Origin: Erythrobacter sp.
GTDB taxonomy: Bacteria > Pseudomonadota > Alphaproteobacteria > Sphingomonadales > Sphingomonadaceae
Reading direction: 5' to 3'
DNA: 21,028 nucleotides
Assembly: GCA_030731635.1 (NCBI GenBank)
Contig: JANQTR010000232.1
Coordinates: forward strand, 1-21,028
The notes under the pieces: model-generated
What the model was told of the DNA's origin: nothing
Database searches by the model: none
The model's input: the letters and a program-made list of their open reading frames with translations, nothing else
Part shown: piece by piece, positions 7,933 to 17,539 of the stretch
How positions within the stretch are numbered: position 1 is the stretch's first letter
How the letters are laid out: each line of letters starts with the position of its first letter
Translations under genes and position numbers: made by a program

Positions 7933-8268
7933 ATGGTCAATACATTTGGGCAACAGCGGCAATTTTTAGTCATTGATGATGATCAAGATGCAGGTGTTGA
8001 TTCAAATTTATTGCGCGGCACTATGGATTCGTGTGGGCAGGAGGGTCGAGTTGATCAGATCCTGACCCCTCGCGAAAGCGACATAGCACAAGGCGTATAC
8101 GAAGGGCTGTCGAACAAGGAGATCGCGCGGCTGCTCCAGATAAGCCCGTGGACGGTTTCGAGCCATCTGCGCCACGTCTTCGCCAAGCTTGGCATCACTC
8201 GCCGGATTGAGTTGTGCCGGATCTGGCACCAGTGCGCCAGAGCCACCCGTCTCAACAGCGGCGCCTGA
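7933..8268 (+). CDS. gene F: LuxR/NarL-type HTH regulator, receiver almost absent
   Basis: The protein has 111 residues. ATG 7933 is preferred, with a weak GAGAG upstream; a TTG at 7891 would add 14 residues. Residues 44-95 are a clear GerE/LuxR helix-turn-helix: LTPRE, then LSNKEIARLLQIS, then TVSSHLRHVFAKLGI. Residues 11-17 (FLVIDDD) look like the first strand and acidic pocket of a response-regulator receiver, but the remaining ~100 receiver residues are missing. It may be a deletion derivative of a NarL-type regulator or a natural stand-alone HTH. It follows gene E in the same direction and is a plausible regulator of the A-E block; that link is inference. Confidence 0.85.
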   Translation: MVNTFGQQRQFLVIDDDQDAGVDSNLLRGTMDSCGQEGRVDQILTPRESDIAQGVYEGLSNKEIARLLQISPWTVSSHLRHVFAKLGITRRIELCRIWHQCARATRLNSGA

Positions 8269-8310
8269 TTGACGATTGATCCGACGCGCCAGCATGAACG
8301 CCTCGGCGAT

Positions 8311-8337
8311 CCTGAGGGGAGAGAAATAGCCCTCGGG
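8311..8337. terminator. possible bidirectional terminator between convergent genes
   Basis: CCTGAGGG (8311-8318) pairs with CCCTCGGG (8330-8337), eight pairs with one T-G, around an 11-base loop. It sits between the convergent gene F and psd. There is no T-tract on either side, so support is weak. Confidence 0.3.
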
Positions 8338-8359
8338 CTTGCGCAGCACGATGCGGCGA

Positions 8360-9208
8360 TCAGCCCCCCAAACGCTGTCCGATCGCTTGCCCCATCCGCA
8401 CCGGATCGCCAGCCTTCAACCCCTCCAGCCAGGCGACACGGCCCGGTTCGAACAATAGCACCACGGTCGATCCGAGATAGAACCGCCCCATTTCCTCGCC
8501 CGCCGAAAAGTGCCGCGCGTCGGCGCTGAAATCTTCGTGGACCACAGCGCGTTCATGGCCAGCGAAACGGTGCGGCCAGACGGTATCGATCCCGGCGACG
8601 ATCATCGCGCCCACCATGATGCTGGCAAAGCCGCCGTCCGGGCCATCGAACAGGCATGCAAGCCGTTCGTTGCGCGCGAACAGGCGGTCGACGCCCTCTG
8701 CCGTAGCAGCGTTCACCGAGAACAGATCGCCCGGGATATAGGCGCTCGATTGCAAGACCCCTGACGCTGGCATGTGGACGCGGTGGTAATCGCGGGGGCT
8801 GAGGTAGATCGTGATGAACTGCCCGCCGTCGAACTGGGCGGCGGCGTCTGTGCCGTGGCCGAGAATTTCGGCGGCGGTAAAATCGCGCCCCTTGGCCTGA
8901 AATATCCGCCCGCCGGTTATGGCGCCCAACTGGCTGACTGCGCCATCGGCGGGGCTGAGGATGAACTCGGCCGCGTTGGCCAATGGCCGCGCCCCGTCGC
9001 GCAATTCGCGGGTGAAGAAGTCGTTGAAGCTCGCAAACTGCCCGATCCCGCGCGCAGCATCAGCCAAGTCGACGTCGTAAGCTGCGACAAAGCGGCGGAT
9101 CATGCGGTCACGCAGCCATGGCTGCTCGCTGGAAGCCAGCGCGCCTGCGAGCCGCGAAAGCGCATGTTGCGGGGCGATGTGCTGGAACAGAATAAATGGT
9201 GAGGGCAT
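8360..9208 (-). CDS. psd: phosphatidylserine decarboxylase proenzyme
   Basis: Psd converts phosphatidylserine to phosphatidylethanolamine at the inner membrane. The 282-residue protein carries the self-cleavage site LGST (245-248); cleavage there makes the pyruvoyl group from Ser247. The other triad residues fit D88 in SPADG and H145 in YHRVHMP. The length is close to that of other bacterial proenzymes (E. coli has 322). ATG 9208 is preferred because AGAGGG lies just upstream; a GTG at 9214 adds two residues. It begins 32 bases after the receptor gene on the same strand, so it may be read as the tail of the chemotaxis transcript. The usual partner pssA is not adjacent: the next gene downstream is the convergent HTH gene. 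Confidence 0.95.
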   Translation of the reverse strand: MPSPFILFQHIAPQHALSRLAGALASSEQPWLRDRMIRRFVAAYDVDLADAARGIGQFASFNDFFTRELRDGARPLANAAEFILSPADGAVSQLGAITGGRIFQAKGRDFTAAEILGHGTDAAAQFDGGQFITIYLSPRDYHRVHMPASGVLQSSAYIPGDLFSVNAATAEGVDRLFARNERLACLFDGPDGGFASIMVGAMIVAGIDTVWPHRFAGHERAVVHEDFSADARHFSAGEEMGRFYLGSTVVLLFEPGRVAWLEGLKAGDPVRMGQAIGQRLGG

Positions 9209-9240
9209 GGGCACCCTCTAGCCGCCCAGCAGAGCAGCGC

Positions 9241-11103
9241 CTAGCCCGCGCGCACCTGACAAAGGAACCCACGCACCTGATCGCTGAGATGGGCGGCCTG
9301 CGCTTCCAACTCGTTGGCGCTGGAAAGCACTTGCGATGCCGCCGCGCCGGTGGACAGCGACAACTGGCGCACATCGTCGATATGGCCTGCGACCTTCTCG
9401 GTTCCGCGCGCGGCCAGATCAATGCTTTGCGCCAGATCGCGGCCCGCGACCGATTGCTGATCGACCGCGGTGGCAATCGACACGGCGGTGGTTTCAAGAT
9501 CGCGCACTTGACCGGCGATGGATCGCAGCGCCTTGACGCTGGCACCGGTGGTCGATTGCATCGCGCGGATCTGGTCGGCGACCTTTTCGGTGGCGCGGGT
9601 GGTCTGCATCGCCAATTCCTTGACCTCGCTGGCGACCACCGCGAACCCGCGACCTGCCTCACCGCCGCGTGCAGCTTCGATGCTGGCGTTCAATGCGAGC
9701 AGGTTGGTGCGCTGGGCAATGGTCTGGATCAGTTCGACGATTTGCCCCACTTCCTCTGCCGATGCGGCGAGGGCTGAGATGGTTTCGTCCGCCTCGCCAG
9801 TGGCGACTGTGGCCAACCGGGCGAGTTCGCTGGATGACGCGGCCTGCCGGCTGATTTCGCTGATCGACAGCGCGAATTCGTCACTCGCGGCGGCCGCAGC
9901 GGTGGCCCCGGCGTTGGCTTCGTCCATTGATTCCGCGACTTCGCTGGTGCGGCGGCTGGCTTCTTCGGCGCTGGTGGCCATGCGGGTGGCCGTGGTGTGG
10001 AGCTGGCTGGAAGCCGCCGCTACCCCGCCGACAACTTCGCCGACGGTGCGTTCGAACTGGCGCGCCACTTCATCGAGCAGCGCGGCTTTCTTGGCCTCAG
10101 CCTCGATCCGTTCGCGCTCGCGTTCCTGTTGCAGCTGCAATTCCTGCTCAGCCCGTTCGGACCGTTCACGCGCCCAGCTTTCCATGCGTTTGCCTGCGCG
10201 TTTGAACAGGTCGAGTGCGCGGATCATCGCGCCGATTTCGTCCTTCCGATCCTGCCCGGCGATGGCGAAATTGCTGTCACCCTGGGCCAAGCGGGTCATG
10301 CCGTCGGTAATCTCGACCACCTTGCGCGAAAAATCGCGCGAGAGGTAGCCCAGCCCGACCAGCAGCACTCCGCCGCCGAGCAGCGCCAAAAGCCCGATCA
10401 CCATGATCAGGTTGAAGAAAAAACCGATCCCGGTGGTTTCCATGCGCGCGTCACGCGCAGCGATATCGGCTGTCAGGTTTTGGATGCTTGCGATCAGCCG
10501 ATCCCCTTGCGCGGCAACGCTCTGCGCGGCACGGTCGGTGTTGCGGCCACTGCGAACGGCATCATTGGCCGCATCAAAGGTGGTGCGATACGTGTCCAGC
10601 TGCTCGCGAAGGGCGGTCGTGCGCGGCTGCAATTCGCTGGCATTGCCCGTCACGACGGCTTCAAGCGCGGCGATCTGTCCGGTCACTGCCGCTTCGCTGC
10701 GGCGTTGCTGCTGGCGCTGCGCAGGTGTGCGATCATAAAGGGCGACGACCGAATGATAGCGCAGTTCGCCCGCTTGCGCTTGCAGATCGCTGGCAGCGAC
10801 CACCGCATCCTGCATCCAGGCCGACGATTGGTAACGGCTCCACAATTCGGACAGGCCAAAGCCGAGCACCAGCGACATCAGCACGCCGACGCCGACGAAG
10901 GTGCCGAAAATGGCGTTGATCTTGCCCGCGATCGAAAGATTGCGGAACCAGCTGAGCCGTTCGAGCAGGCTGGGATGTTCGGATGCAGCATGGGCGGGGT
11001 CGTCCATGCCCCAATCATCGCCGATCGCTTCGGCTCTGAGCTGGCTGACGAGGTCAGGAACAGCCTGTTCTTCACTCCGATCCTGCAGGCTCATCATGTT
11101 CAT
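9241..11103 (-). CDS. methyl-accepting chemotaxis protein (MCP1)
   Basis: This is a 620-residue chemoreceptor. It has a cytoplasmic N-terminal extension (1-60), transmembrane helix 1 at about 62-88, a periplasmic helical sensor of about 135 residues, transmembrane helix 2 at about 227-252, HAMP at about 250-305, a charged coiled coil (310-345) and a signalling domain (350-610). The hairpin tip that contacts CheA and CheW is at about 463-491 (RTNLLALNASIEAARGGEAG). The C-terminus is FLCQVRAG, without the NWETF pentapeptide that tethers CheR/CheB in enterics. ATG 11103 is chosen; the open frame extends upstream only as a shadow of MCP2. Its signalling domain is nearly the same as that of MCP2, indicating tandem duplication, while the sensor domains differ. 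Confidence 0.94.
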   Translation of the reverse strand: MNMMSLQDRSEEQAVPDLVSQLRAEAIGDDWGMDDPAHAASEHPSLLERLSWFRNLSIAGKINAIFGTFVGVGVLMSLVLGFGLSELWSRYQSSAWMQDAVVAASDLQAQAGELRYHSVVALYDRTPAQRQQQRRSEAAVTGQIAALEAVVTGNASELQPRTTALREQLDTYRTTFDAANDAVRSGRNTDRAAQSVAAQGDRLIASIQNLTADIAARDARMETTGIGFFFNLIMVIGLLALLGGGVLLVGLGYLSRDFSRKVVEITDGMTRLAQGDSNFAIAGQDRKDEIGAMIRALDLFKRAGKRMESWARERSERAEQELQLQQERERERIEAEAKKAALLDEVARQFERTVGEVVGGVAAASSQLHTTATRMATSAEEASRRTSEVAESMDEANAGATAAAAASDEFALSISEISRQAASSSELARLATVATGEADETISALAASAEEVGQIVELIQTIAQRTNLLALNASIEAARGGEAGRGFAVVASEVKELAMQTTRATEKVADQIRAMQSTTGASVKALRSIAGQVRDLETTAVSIATAVDQQSVAGRDLAQSIDLAARGTEKVAGHIDDVRQLSLSTGAAASQVLSSANELEAQAAHLSDQVRGFLCQVRAG

Positions 11104-11104
11104 G

Positions 11105-11196
11105 CCGCAATTCCCCGGGGTTGAATACCAAGCTTTTGTGAAGGAAAATCCTTTCCAAATGCTTGATTTAACCCCGCCTGTCAGGGGAAATTGCGG
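11105..11196 (-). repeat. long imperfect inverted repeat filling the MCP2-MCP1 gap
   Basis: The gap folds back on itself in steps. 11105-11112 pairs with 11189-11196 (CCGCAATT/AATTGCGG). 11113-11116 pairs with 11184-11187 (CCCC/GGGG). 11117-11120 pairs with 11172-11175 (GGGG/CCCC). 11121-11126 pairs with 11166-11171, and 11129-11133 with 11161-11165 (CAAGC/GCTTG). A final small hairpin joins 11143-11147 to 11152-11156. The largest interruption is eight bases (11176-11183). The stem ends one base from the MCP1 start codon, so the MCP1 ribosome binding region lies inside it. It could be a palindromic mobile-type element, a processing site, or a translational control element. Confidence 0.7.
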
Positions 11197-11197
11197 A

Positions 11198-13002
<1,805 letters not shown>

Positions 13003-13006
<4 letters not shown>

Positions 13007-14541
13007 GCGGCTTGCTCACTTTCAATACCAATTGCCGCCGGGTCTTGACCAGCGGCCTGCGCGGCGATCAACTGGTCAATCGCCTGCGTGGGCAGGGCGC
13101 GGTAATACAGCCAGCCCTGAATCTGGTCGCACCCGGCCAGCCGCGCCATTTCGGCCTGTTCTTCGGTTTCGACCCCTTCGGCGGTCACCGCCATGTTGAG
13201 CGCGCGGGCCAGTGCAATCGATGCAATCATCATCGCCCGGCTGGCATCATCCACCCCGGCCAGTTCCACCAGGCTGCGATCCAGTTTGAGCTTTTCGAAC
13301 CGGAACCGCCGCAAGAACCCGATTGAGGCGTAGCCGGTGCCAAAATCATCCAGCGCAATTCGCACGCCGAATGACCGGATCACATCAAGCGTGCGCTCCG
13401 CCACTTCGGGATCGAGCACCAGGCAGGTTTCGGTCACTTCCAGTTCAAGTTGATGGGCGGGAAAGCCGGTTTCTTCGAGCACTTCGCCCAATTTGATGGG
13501 AAAATCGGGATTGCGCAGTTGGGCAGCGGAAATATTGACTGACAGCGTGATATCGCCCCACCGCATCGCATCGCACACCGCCTGGCGCAGCACCCATAAC
13601 CCCAACGGGTTGATCAGACCGGAATCCTCGGCCACCGGAATGAAGGCCGTTGGGCCGAGCGGCGCGCGCGCGCCGCGATCCCAGCGCAGCAGCGCCTCGG
13701 TCGCGACAATCGCGCCGGTGGTCGCATCGACCAGTGGTTGGTAGGCCAAGTGGAATTCGCCACCTTCGATCCCGGCGCGGATTTCGTCTTCGATCTCGCG
13801 CATCCGTTCGCGGCGCTGGTCAAAAGCTTCGTTGAACCAGGTGCAGCGCATCTTGCCGCCGCGTTTCGACATCGACATGGCGACATCGGCATGGCGGAGC
13901 ATTTCGGACGGGGTCAATCTGGCATCCGGCATGCTGCGGGCAAGGCCGATGCTGGCGCCGACTGCGATATGGCGCTGTTCCAGTTTGACCGGTGCGGCCA
14001 TGCGTTCAAGCAGGGATCGGCTGATCCCTTCAAGGATGGTGCCGGCAACCTTGCCGCTCATCACCATGGCGAATTCATCGCCCCCCAACCGGTAACAGCG
14101 TGCCTCTGCGGCGCAGGCAGCGCGGATCATCTGCGCGCAGGCTTCGATCAGCTGATCGCCCACCGCGTGGCCATAGTGATCATTGACCTGCTTGAAACTG
14201 TCCAGATCGATCATCGCCAGCGCCACTTCATCCCCGCGCCGCGCGGATTGTTCGATATCATCGTGCAGGGCGTGGCGATTGGGCAGGCGGGTGAGCGGAT
14301 CAATCACCGCGCGGGCTTCGATCACGCGCAGATTGATGATGCTGCTGCGGCCAAGGAAAAACAGGATCGCGGCATAAACCAGAATGGCGGCAATCAGCAG
14401 CGCTGCGGGCGAGACGATCGTAATCCGATCGCTTTGGCTAACAACAGCAAACACCAGCGCAGTCGCCCCGGCCACCAGCCCAAGCGGCAGTACCACCAGA
14501 CCAGTGGGCGTCAGTCGCAAAGGGGTCTGCGGCGCGAACAC
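13003..14541 (-). CDS. membrane GGDEF-EAL cyclic-di-GMP enzyme
   Basis: The protein has 512 residues. Two membrane helices lie at about 13-34 and 45-64 with almost no periplasmic loop and no other sensor domain. GGDEF is intact at 153-157 (RLGGDEF), so diguanylate cyclase activity is possible. The five-residue-upstream RxxD inhibitory site is absent. The EAL domain has TEALLRW (281-287), N336, E371, DDFGTGYAS (398-406), K419, AEGVE (454-458) and Q475, the residues needed for phosphodiesterase activity. The protein may therefore do both or switch between them. The start is GTG 14541, with GGGAAAG upstream. It sits inside the chemotaxis cluster between cheR and two receptors, linking chemotaxis to cyclic-di-GMP. 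Confidence 0.93.
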
Positions 14542-14630
14542 GATAATTGCTTTCCCGAAGCGCGCGGTCTGGACGCCGCAGCTTTCCCCAACGTGCTAAA
14601 CACAAGCGGCTAAGGAAGGGTAAAGCGCGA

Positions 14631-15497
14631 TCAGGCGGTTTTGCGAAAGGGCGCGGTCAGCGCTTGTGCAGGCGATGGTTCGAAAAAGCTCGCGCGGCGG
14701 GCGGTCGGCACAAAGCGGTCGGTCTGACCGATCACCGTTTCGCCCGCGCCCAGCATCAAGAAACCATCGGGCATCACCGCGCTGGCAAGCCGGGCGAAAG
14801 CTTCGCCGCGGGTGTCGCGATCGAAATAGAGCAGCACGTTGCGGCACAATACCAGATCGAACGGAATCCGTCCGGGGTGGGGGCCAAGCAGGTTGTGCTG
14901 GCGAAACCGCACCATCGCGCGGGCATCATCATGGATCTGCCAGCCGCGCGCGGTTTCATCGAAATGGCGCAGCATCTGGGTGACGCCCAGCCCGCGCTGC
15001 ACCTCGAACTGGCTGTAGAGCCCGCTGCGCGCAGCGTTGATTGCGCGGTGCGACACATCGGTGCCGAGGATATCGATCGTCCACCCCCGCCAGCGTTCGG
15101 CCTGTTCGGCAAACAGCATGGCGAGCGAATAGACCTCCTGCCCGGTCGAACAGCCCGCCGACCAGATCGACAGCCGCCGGCTTTCGCGCCGCCGCTGCGC
15201 CAGTTCGGGCAGGATTTCGCTGGGCAGCTGATCAAAGGTCGGCTTGTCCCGATAGAAATAGGTTTCGTTGTTGAGCAGCGCCTCGACCACTTCCTGCGCC
15301 AGGTCGGGGCTTTCCGGCCCGTGCGGCGGGGCAGCCAGCAGGCATACCAGTTGATCGACATTGCTGATGCCGTGTTCACGAAACAGCCCGGCGAGCGCCG
15401 AATTGACACGCCAGCGACGGCTTTCGGTCAGGTGCTGGCCGGTACGCTCGGCGAGAAGACCGGCAATGATCTGGTGAGAGGCTTCGCTGGCGTCCAT
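14631..15497 (-). CDS. cheR: chemoreceptor methyltransferase CheR
   Basis: CheR adds methyl groups from S-adenosylmethionine to receptor glutamates for adaptation. The 288-residue protein has the expected N-terminal helical domain, NETYFYRD (77-84), the SAM-binding loop SAGCSTGQE (113-121), GTDVS with Asp147, and DLVLCRNVLLYF (214-225). There is no TPR or extra domain. ATG 15497 lies nine bases after the cheB stop, with no strong ribosome binding site, suggesting translational coupling. The receptors in this window lack the pentapeptide tether, so CheR probably acts without it. Confidence 0.96.
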   Translation of the reverse strand: MDASEASHQIIAGLLAERTGQHLTESRRWRVNSALAGLFREHGISNVDQLVCLLAAPPHGPESPDLAQEVVEALLNNETYFYRDKPTFDQLPSEILPELAQRRRESRRLSIWSAGCSTGQEVYSLAMLFAEQAERWRGWTIDILGTDVSHRAINAARSGLYSQFEVQRGLGVTQMLRHFDETARGWQIHDDARAMVRFRQHNLLGPHPGRIPFDLVLCRNVLLYFDRDTRGEAFARLASAVMPDGFLMLGAGETVIGQTDRFVPTARRASFFEPSPAQALTAPFRKTA

Positions 15498-15506
15498 CGC
15501 GCAGTC

Positions 15507-16643
15507 TTAACCCGGCATCGCGGCACTGGCCTGCGCGCAGACTGCATCGCCAAGCCGTTCGGGCGGGGCGATCATGCTGGCGAGACCTGCGCGCGCCACT
15601 GCGCCGGGCATGCCCCATACCGCGCTGGTATCGGCGTCCTGCGCCCAGATCGTGCCGCCTGCATCAACCAGAGCGCCCGCGCCAATCACGCCGTCGCGGC
15701 CCATGCCCGACAGGATCACGCCCAGCGCGCGGCCATCGCAGGCTTCGGCCAAGCTGGACAACATCGGATCGACCGACGGCACGCAGCCGCTGGGTGCCGG
15801 ATCGCTCGAAATCCGCATCGTCAGCCCATCTGCCCGGCGCTGTGCCACCATGTGGCCATGGCCCGGCGCAATCAGAATGCGGCCCGCGCAGATCGCCGCG
15901 CCATCGCTGGCAATCTCGGCGCTGCGGCCACAGGCGGCTTCGACCTGCCGCGCGAACACCGGGATGAAGGATGCTGGCAGATGCTGGGTAATCAGGATCG
16001 GCAGATCGAACGCCGGGGCCAGCCGCCGCAACATCAGGCCCAGCGCGTGGATCCCCCCGGTCGACGCACCAATCGCGATCACCTCGGGCCGCCACCGCGG
16101 CCGGGCGAGGCCGGGGCGCGCAAATGACGGTGCGCGCACATTGCCCATGGGATCGCTCCCACGGGACCCCAGCGCGCGGATTTTGCCCAGCAATTGCGTG
16201 CGGTAATCTTCGGTAAAGCCGCCCGGCCGGGGTTTAAGCAGCGTGTCGGCTGCCCCCATTTGCAATGCCGACAGCGTATGTTCGGCCCCATCCATCGTCA
16301 ACGACGATACCACCAGCACCTGCGGCGCGGCGGGCGTGGCAAGAATGGCGGGCAGCGCGCCCAATCCGCCCATGCCCGGCATTTCCAGATCGAGCAGCAC
16401 CACATCGGCGGGCGCATCGGCAAGCTGCGCCAGTGCGCCTTCCGCGCTGCTGGCGGTGCCTGCGATAATCATCGCCGGATCGCTTTCGACCATGCGTTTG
16501 AAGATCGTGCGGACCGTCAGCGAATCATCGACGATCATCACCCGGATCGCAGCCGATGCGCCGGTCCGGGCAAAGGGGCGGCGCAGGCTGGCGTCGGTTC
16601 CGGCCGTCTCCGGCCATTGCGATAGGGGGGTCAAGCGGGTCAC
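15507..16643 (-). CDS. cheB: chemoreceptor methylesterase/deamidase CheB
   Basis: CheB removes receptor methyl groups and is activated by phosphorylation from CheA. The 378-residue protein has a receiver at about 33-150, with Asp39-Asp40, phospho-acceptor Asp85 (LLDLEMP) and Lys137, a linker, and a catalytic domain with Ser194 (GASTGG), His221 (ITQHLP) and Asp317 (SGMGRDG). The GTG start at 16643 overlaps the cheY stop (GTGA) and gives a 33-residue extension before the receiver. A later start at Met36 would cut into the first strand, so the extension is probably real. Confidence 0.96.
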   Translation of the reverse strand: MTRLTPLSQWPETAGTDASLRRPFARTGASAAIRVMIVDDSLTVRTIFKRMVESDPAMIIAGTASSAEGALAQLADAPADVVLLDLEMPGMGGLGALPAILATPAAPQVLVVSSLTMDGAEHTLSALQMGAADTLLKPRPGGFTEDYRTQLLGKIRALGSRGSDPMGNVRAPSFARPGLARPRWRPEVIAIGASTGGIHALGLMLRRLAPAFDLPILITQHLPASFIPVFARQVEAACGRSAEIASDGAAICAGRILIAPGHGHMVAQRRADGLTMRISSDPAPSGCVPSVDPMLSSLAEACDGRALGVILSGMGRDGVIGAGALVDAGGTIWAQDADTSAVWGMPGAVARAGLASMIAPPERLGDAVCAQASAAMPG

Positions 16644-17005
16644 GCAAACCCGACGAGCTGCAGCTTGATCTGCAAAGTTTCGTGATCGAACGGCTTCATC
16701 ACGTATTCGTCTGCGCCCGCTTGAATCGCCTGGCGGATATGGGCGACATCATTTTCGGTGGTGCAGAACACCACCTTGGGCGCATCCCCGCCGGGGCGCT
16801 GGCGCAGTTGCACCAGAAATTCGATCCCGGTCATCACCGGCATGTTCCAATCCAGCAGCACCACATCCGGCATGGCCTTGGCGCAGGCATCCAGCGCAAT
16901 CTGGCCGTTTTCGGCCTCGTCCACCGTGAAACCCAGGGTTTCGAGCATATGGCGCGAAACCCTGCGGATCACTCGGGAATCATCGACGATGAGGCATGTT
17001 TTCAT
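16640..17005 (-). CDS. cheY: single-domain response regulator CheY
   Basis: The 121-residue protein is a stand-alone receiver with Asp8-Asp9, phospho-acceptor Asp52 (LLDWNMP), Thr82/Thr83 and Lys104 (VMKPF). ATG 17005 has AGGA six bases upstream. As part of the cheA-W-Y-B-R cluster, it should carry the phosphate signal from CheA to the motor or another output. No flagellar gene is in the window, so the output cannot be confirmed. No CheZ, CheC or CheX phosphatase is visible. Confidence 0.95.
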   Translation of the reverse strand: MKTCLIVDDSRVIRRVSRHMLETLGFTVDEAENGQIALDACAKAMPDVVLLDWNMPVMTGIEFLVQLRQRPGGDAPKVVFCTTENDVAHIRQAIQAGADEYVMKPFDHETLQIKLQLVGFA

Positions 17006-17074
17006 GGTGATTCCTGCGCTTGACCACGCCAGCCTAGGAGGACTTGGTAAGCATTGGATTAAGGCGGGCGTCGA

Positions 17075-17539
17075 TCAATCTGCGTGGTTGGCCGCCGCCT
17101 CGGTGATGCGCGCCGTCTCTGGCCCAGCCAGCAGCGCGGGCAGGTCGATCAGCAGCGCCGGACCGATCATGGTTTCAACCATCCCGGCTGCCACCCGCGA
17201 CCATTCGGGGCCAAAGCCGCCGGGAACTTGCCCCGGTTCGCCGGCGGCAGTGGTAATATCTTCGATCCCATCGACCATCAACGCATAGGCGTGGCCGCCA
17301 TGTGCCACCACGGCGGCGCGGTGGTCGGTGGGCCATGCCTTGGTCGCCAGCCCCAGCGCCAGACGGCAATCGATCACGGTCAGTGCCTGACTGCGCAGCG
17401 CGGTGATTCCGGCGATGTAATCGGGCGCACGCGGGATCGGGGTAACCGCGCCCAGATCGATCACCGATTTGACATCGAGCGCGCTCAACGCGCAGCGGCG
17501 TCCGGCAATCTGGGCGATGACCAGCAATTGGCCCATCAT
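17075..17539 (-). CDS. cheW: chemotaxis coupling protein CheW
   Basis: CheW bridges receptors to CheA. The 154-residue protein is one CheW-like domain; the segment IPRAPDYIAGITALRSQALTV (about 35-55) is the typical core. It starts with two adjacent methionines; ATG 17539 overlaps the cheA stop (ATGA), so the two proteins are co-translated. The downstream gap to cheY is 69 bases. Confidence 0.93.
   Translation of the reverse strand: MMGQLLVIAQIAGRRCALSALDVKSVIDLGAVTPIPRAPDYIAGITALRSQALTVIDCRLALGLATKAWPTDHRAAVVAHGGHAYALMVDGIEDITTAAGEPGQVPGGFGPEWSRVAAGMVETMIGPALLIDLPALLAGPETARITEAAANHAD

Noticed and set aside
9997..11124. 375-codon plus-strand frame opposite MCP1
   Set aside because: It lies antisense to a receptor with clear TM, HAMP and signalling domains.
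14547..16127. 526-codon plus-strand frame opposite cheR and cheB
   Set aside because: Composition is typical of an antisense shadow, and both genes opposite carry complete catalytic motifs.
17020..17078. Imperfect inverted repeat across the cheW-cheY gap (TTGA, ACGCC, GCCT arms)
   Set aside because: Only three short paired blocks with mismatches and a 26-base loop; not clearly above chance in GC-rich DNA.
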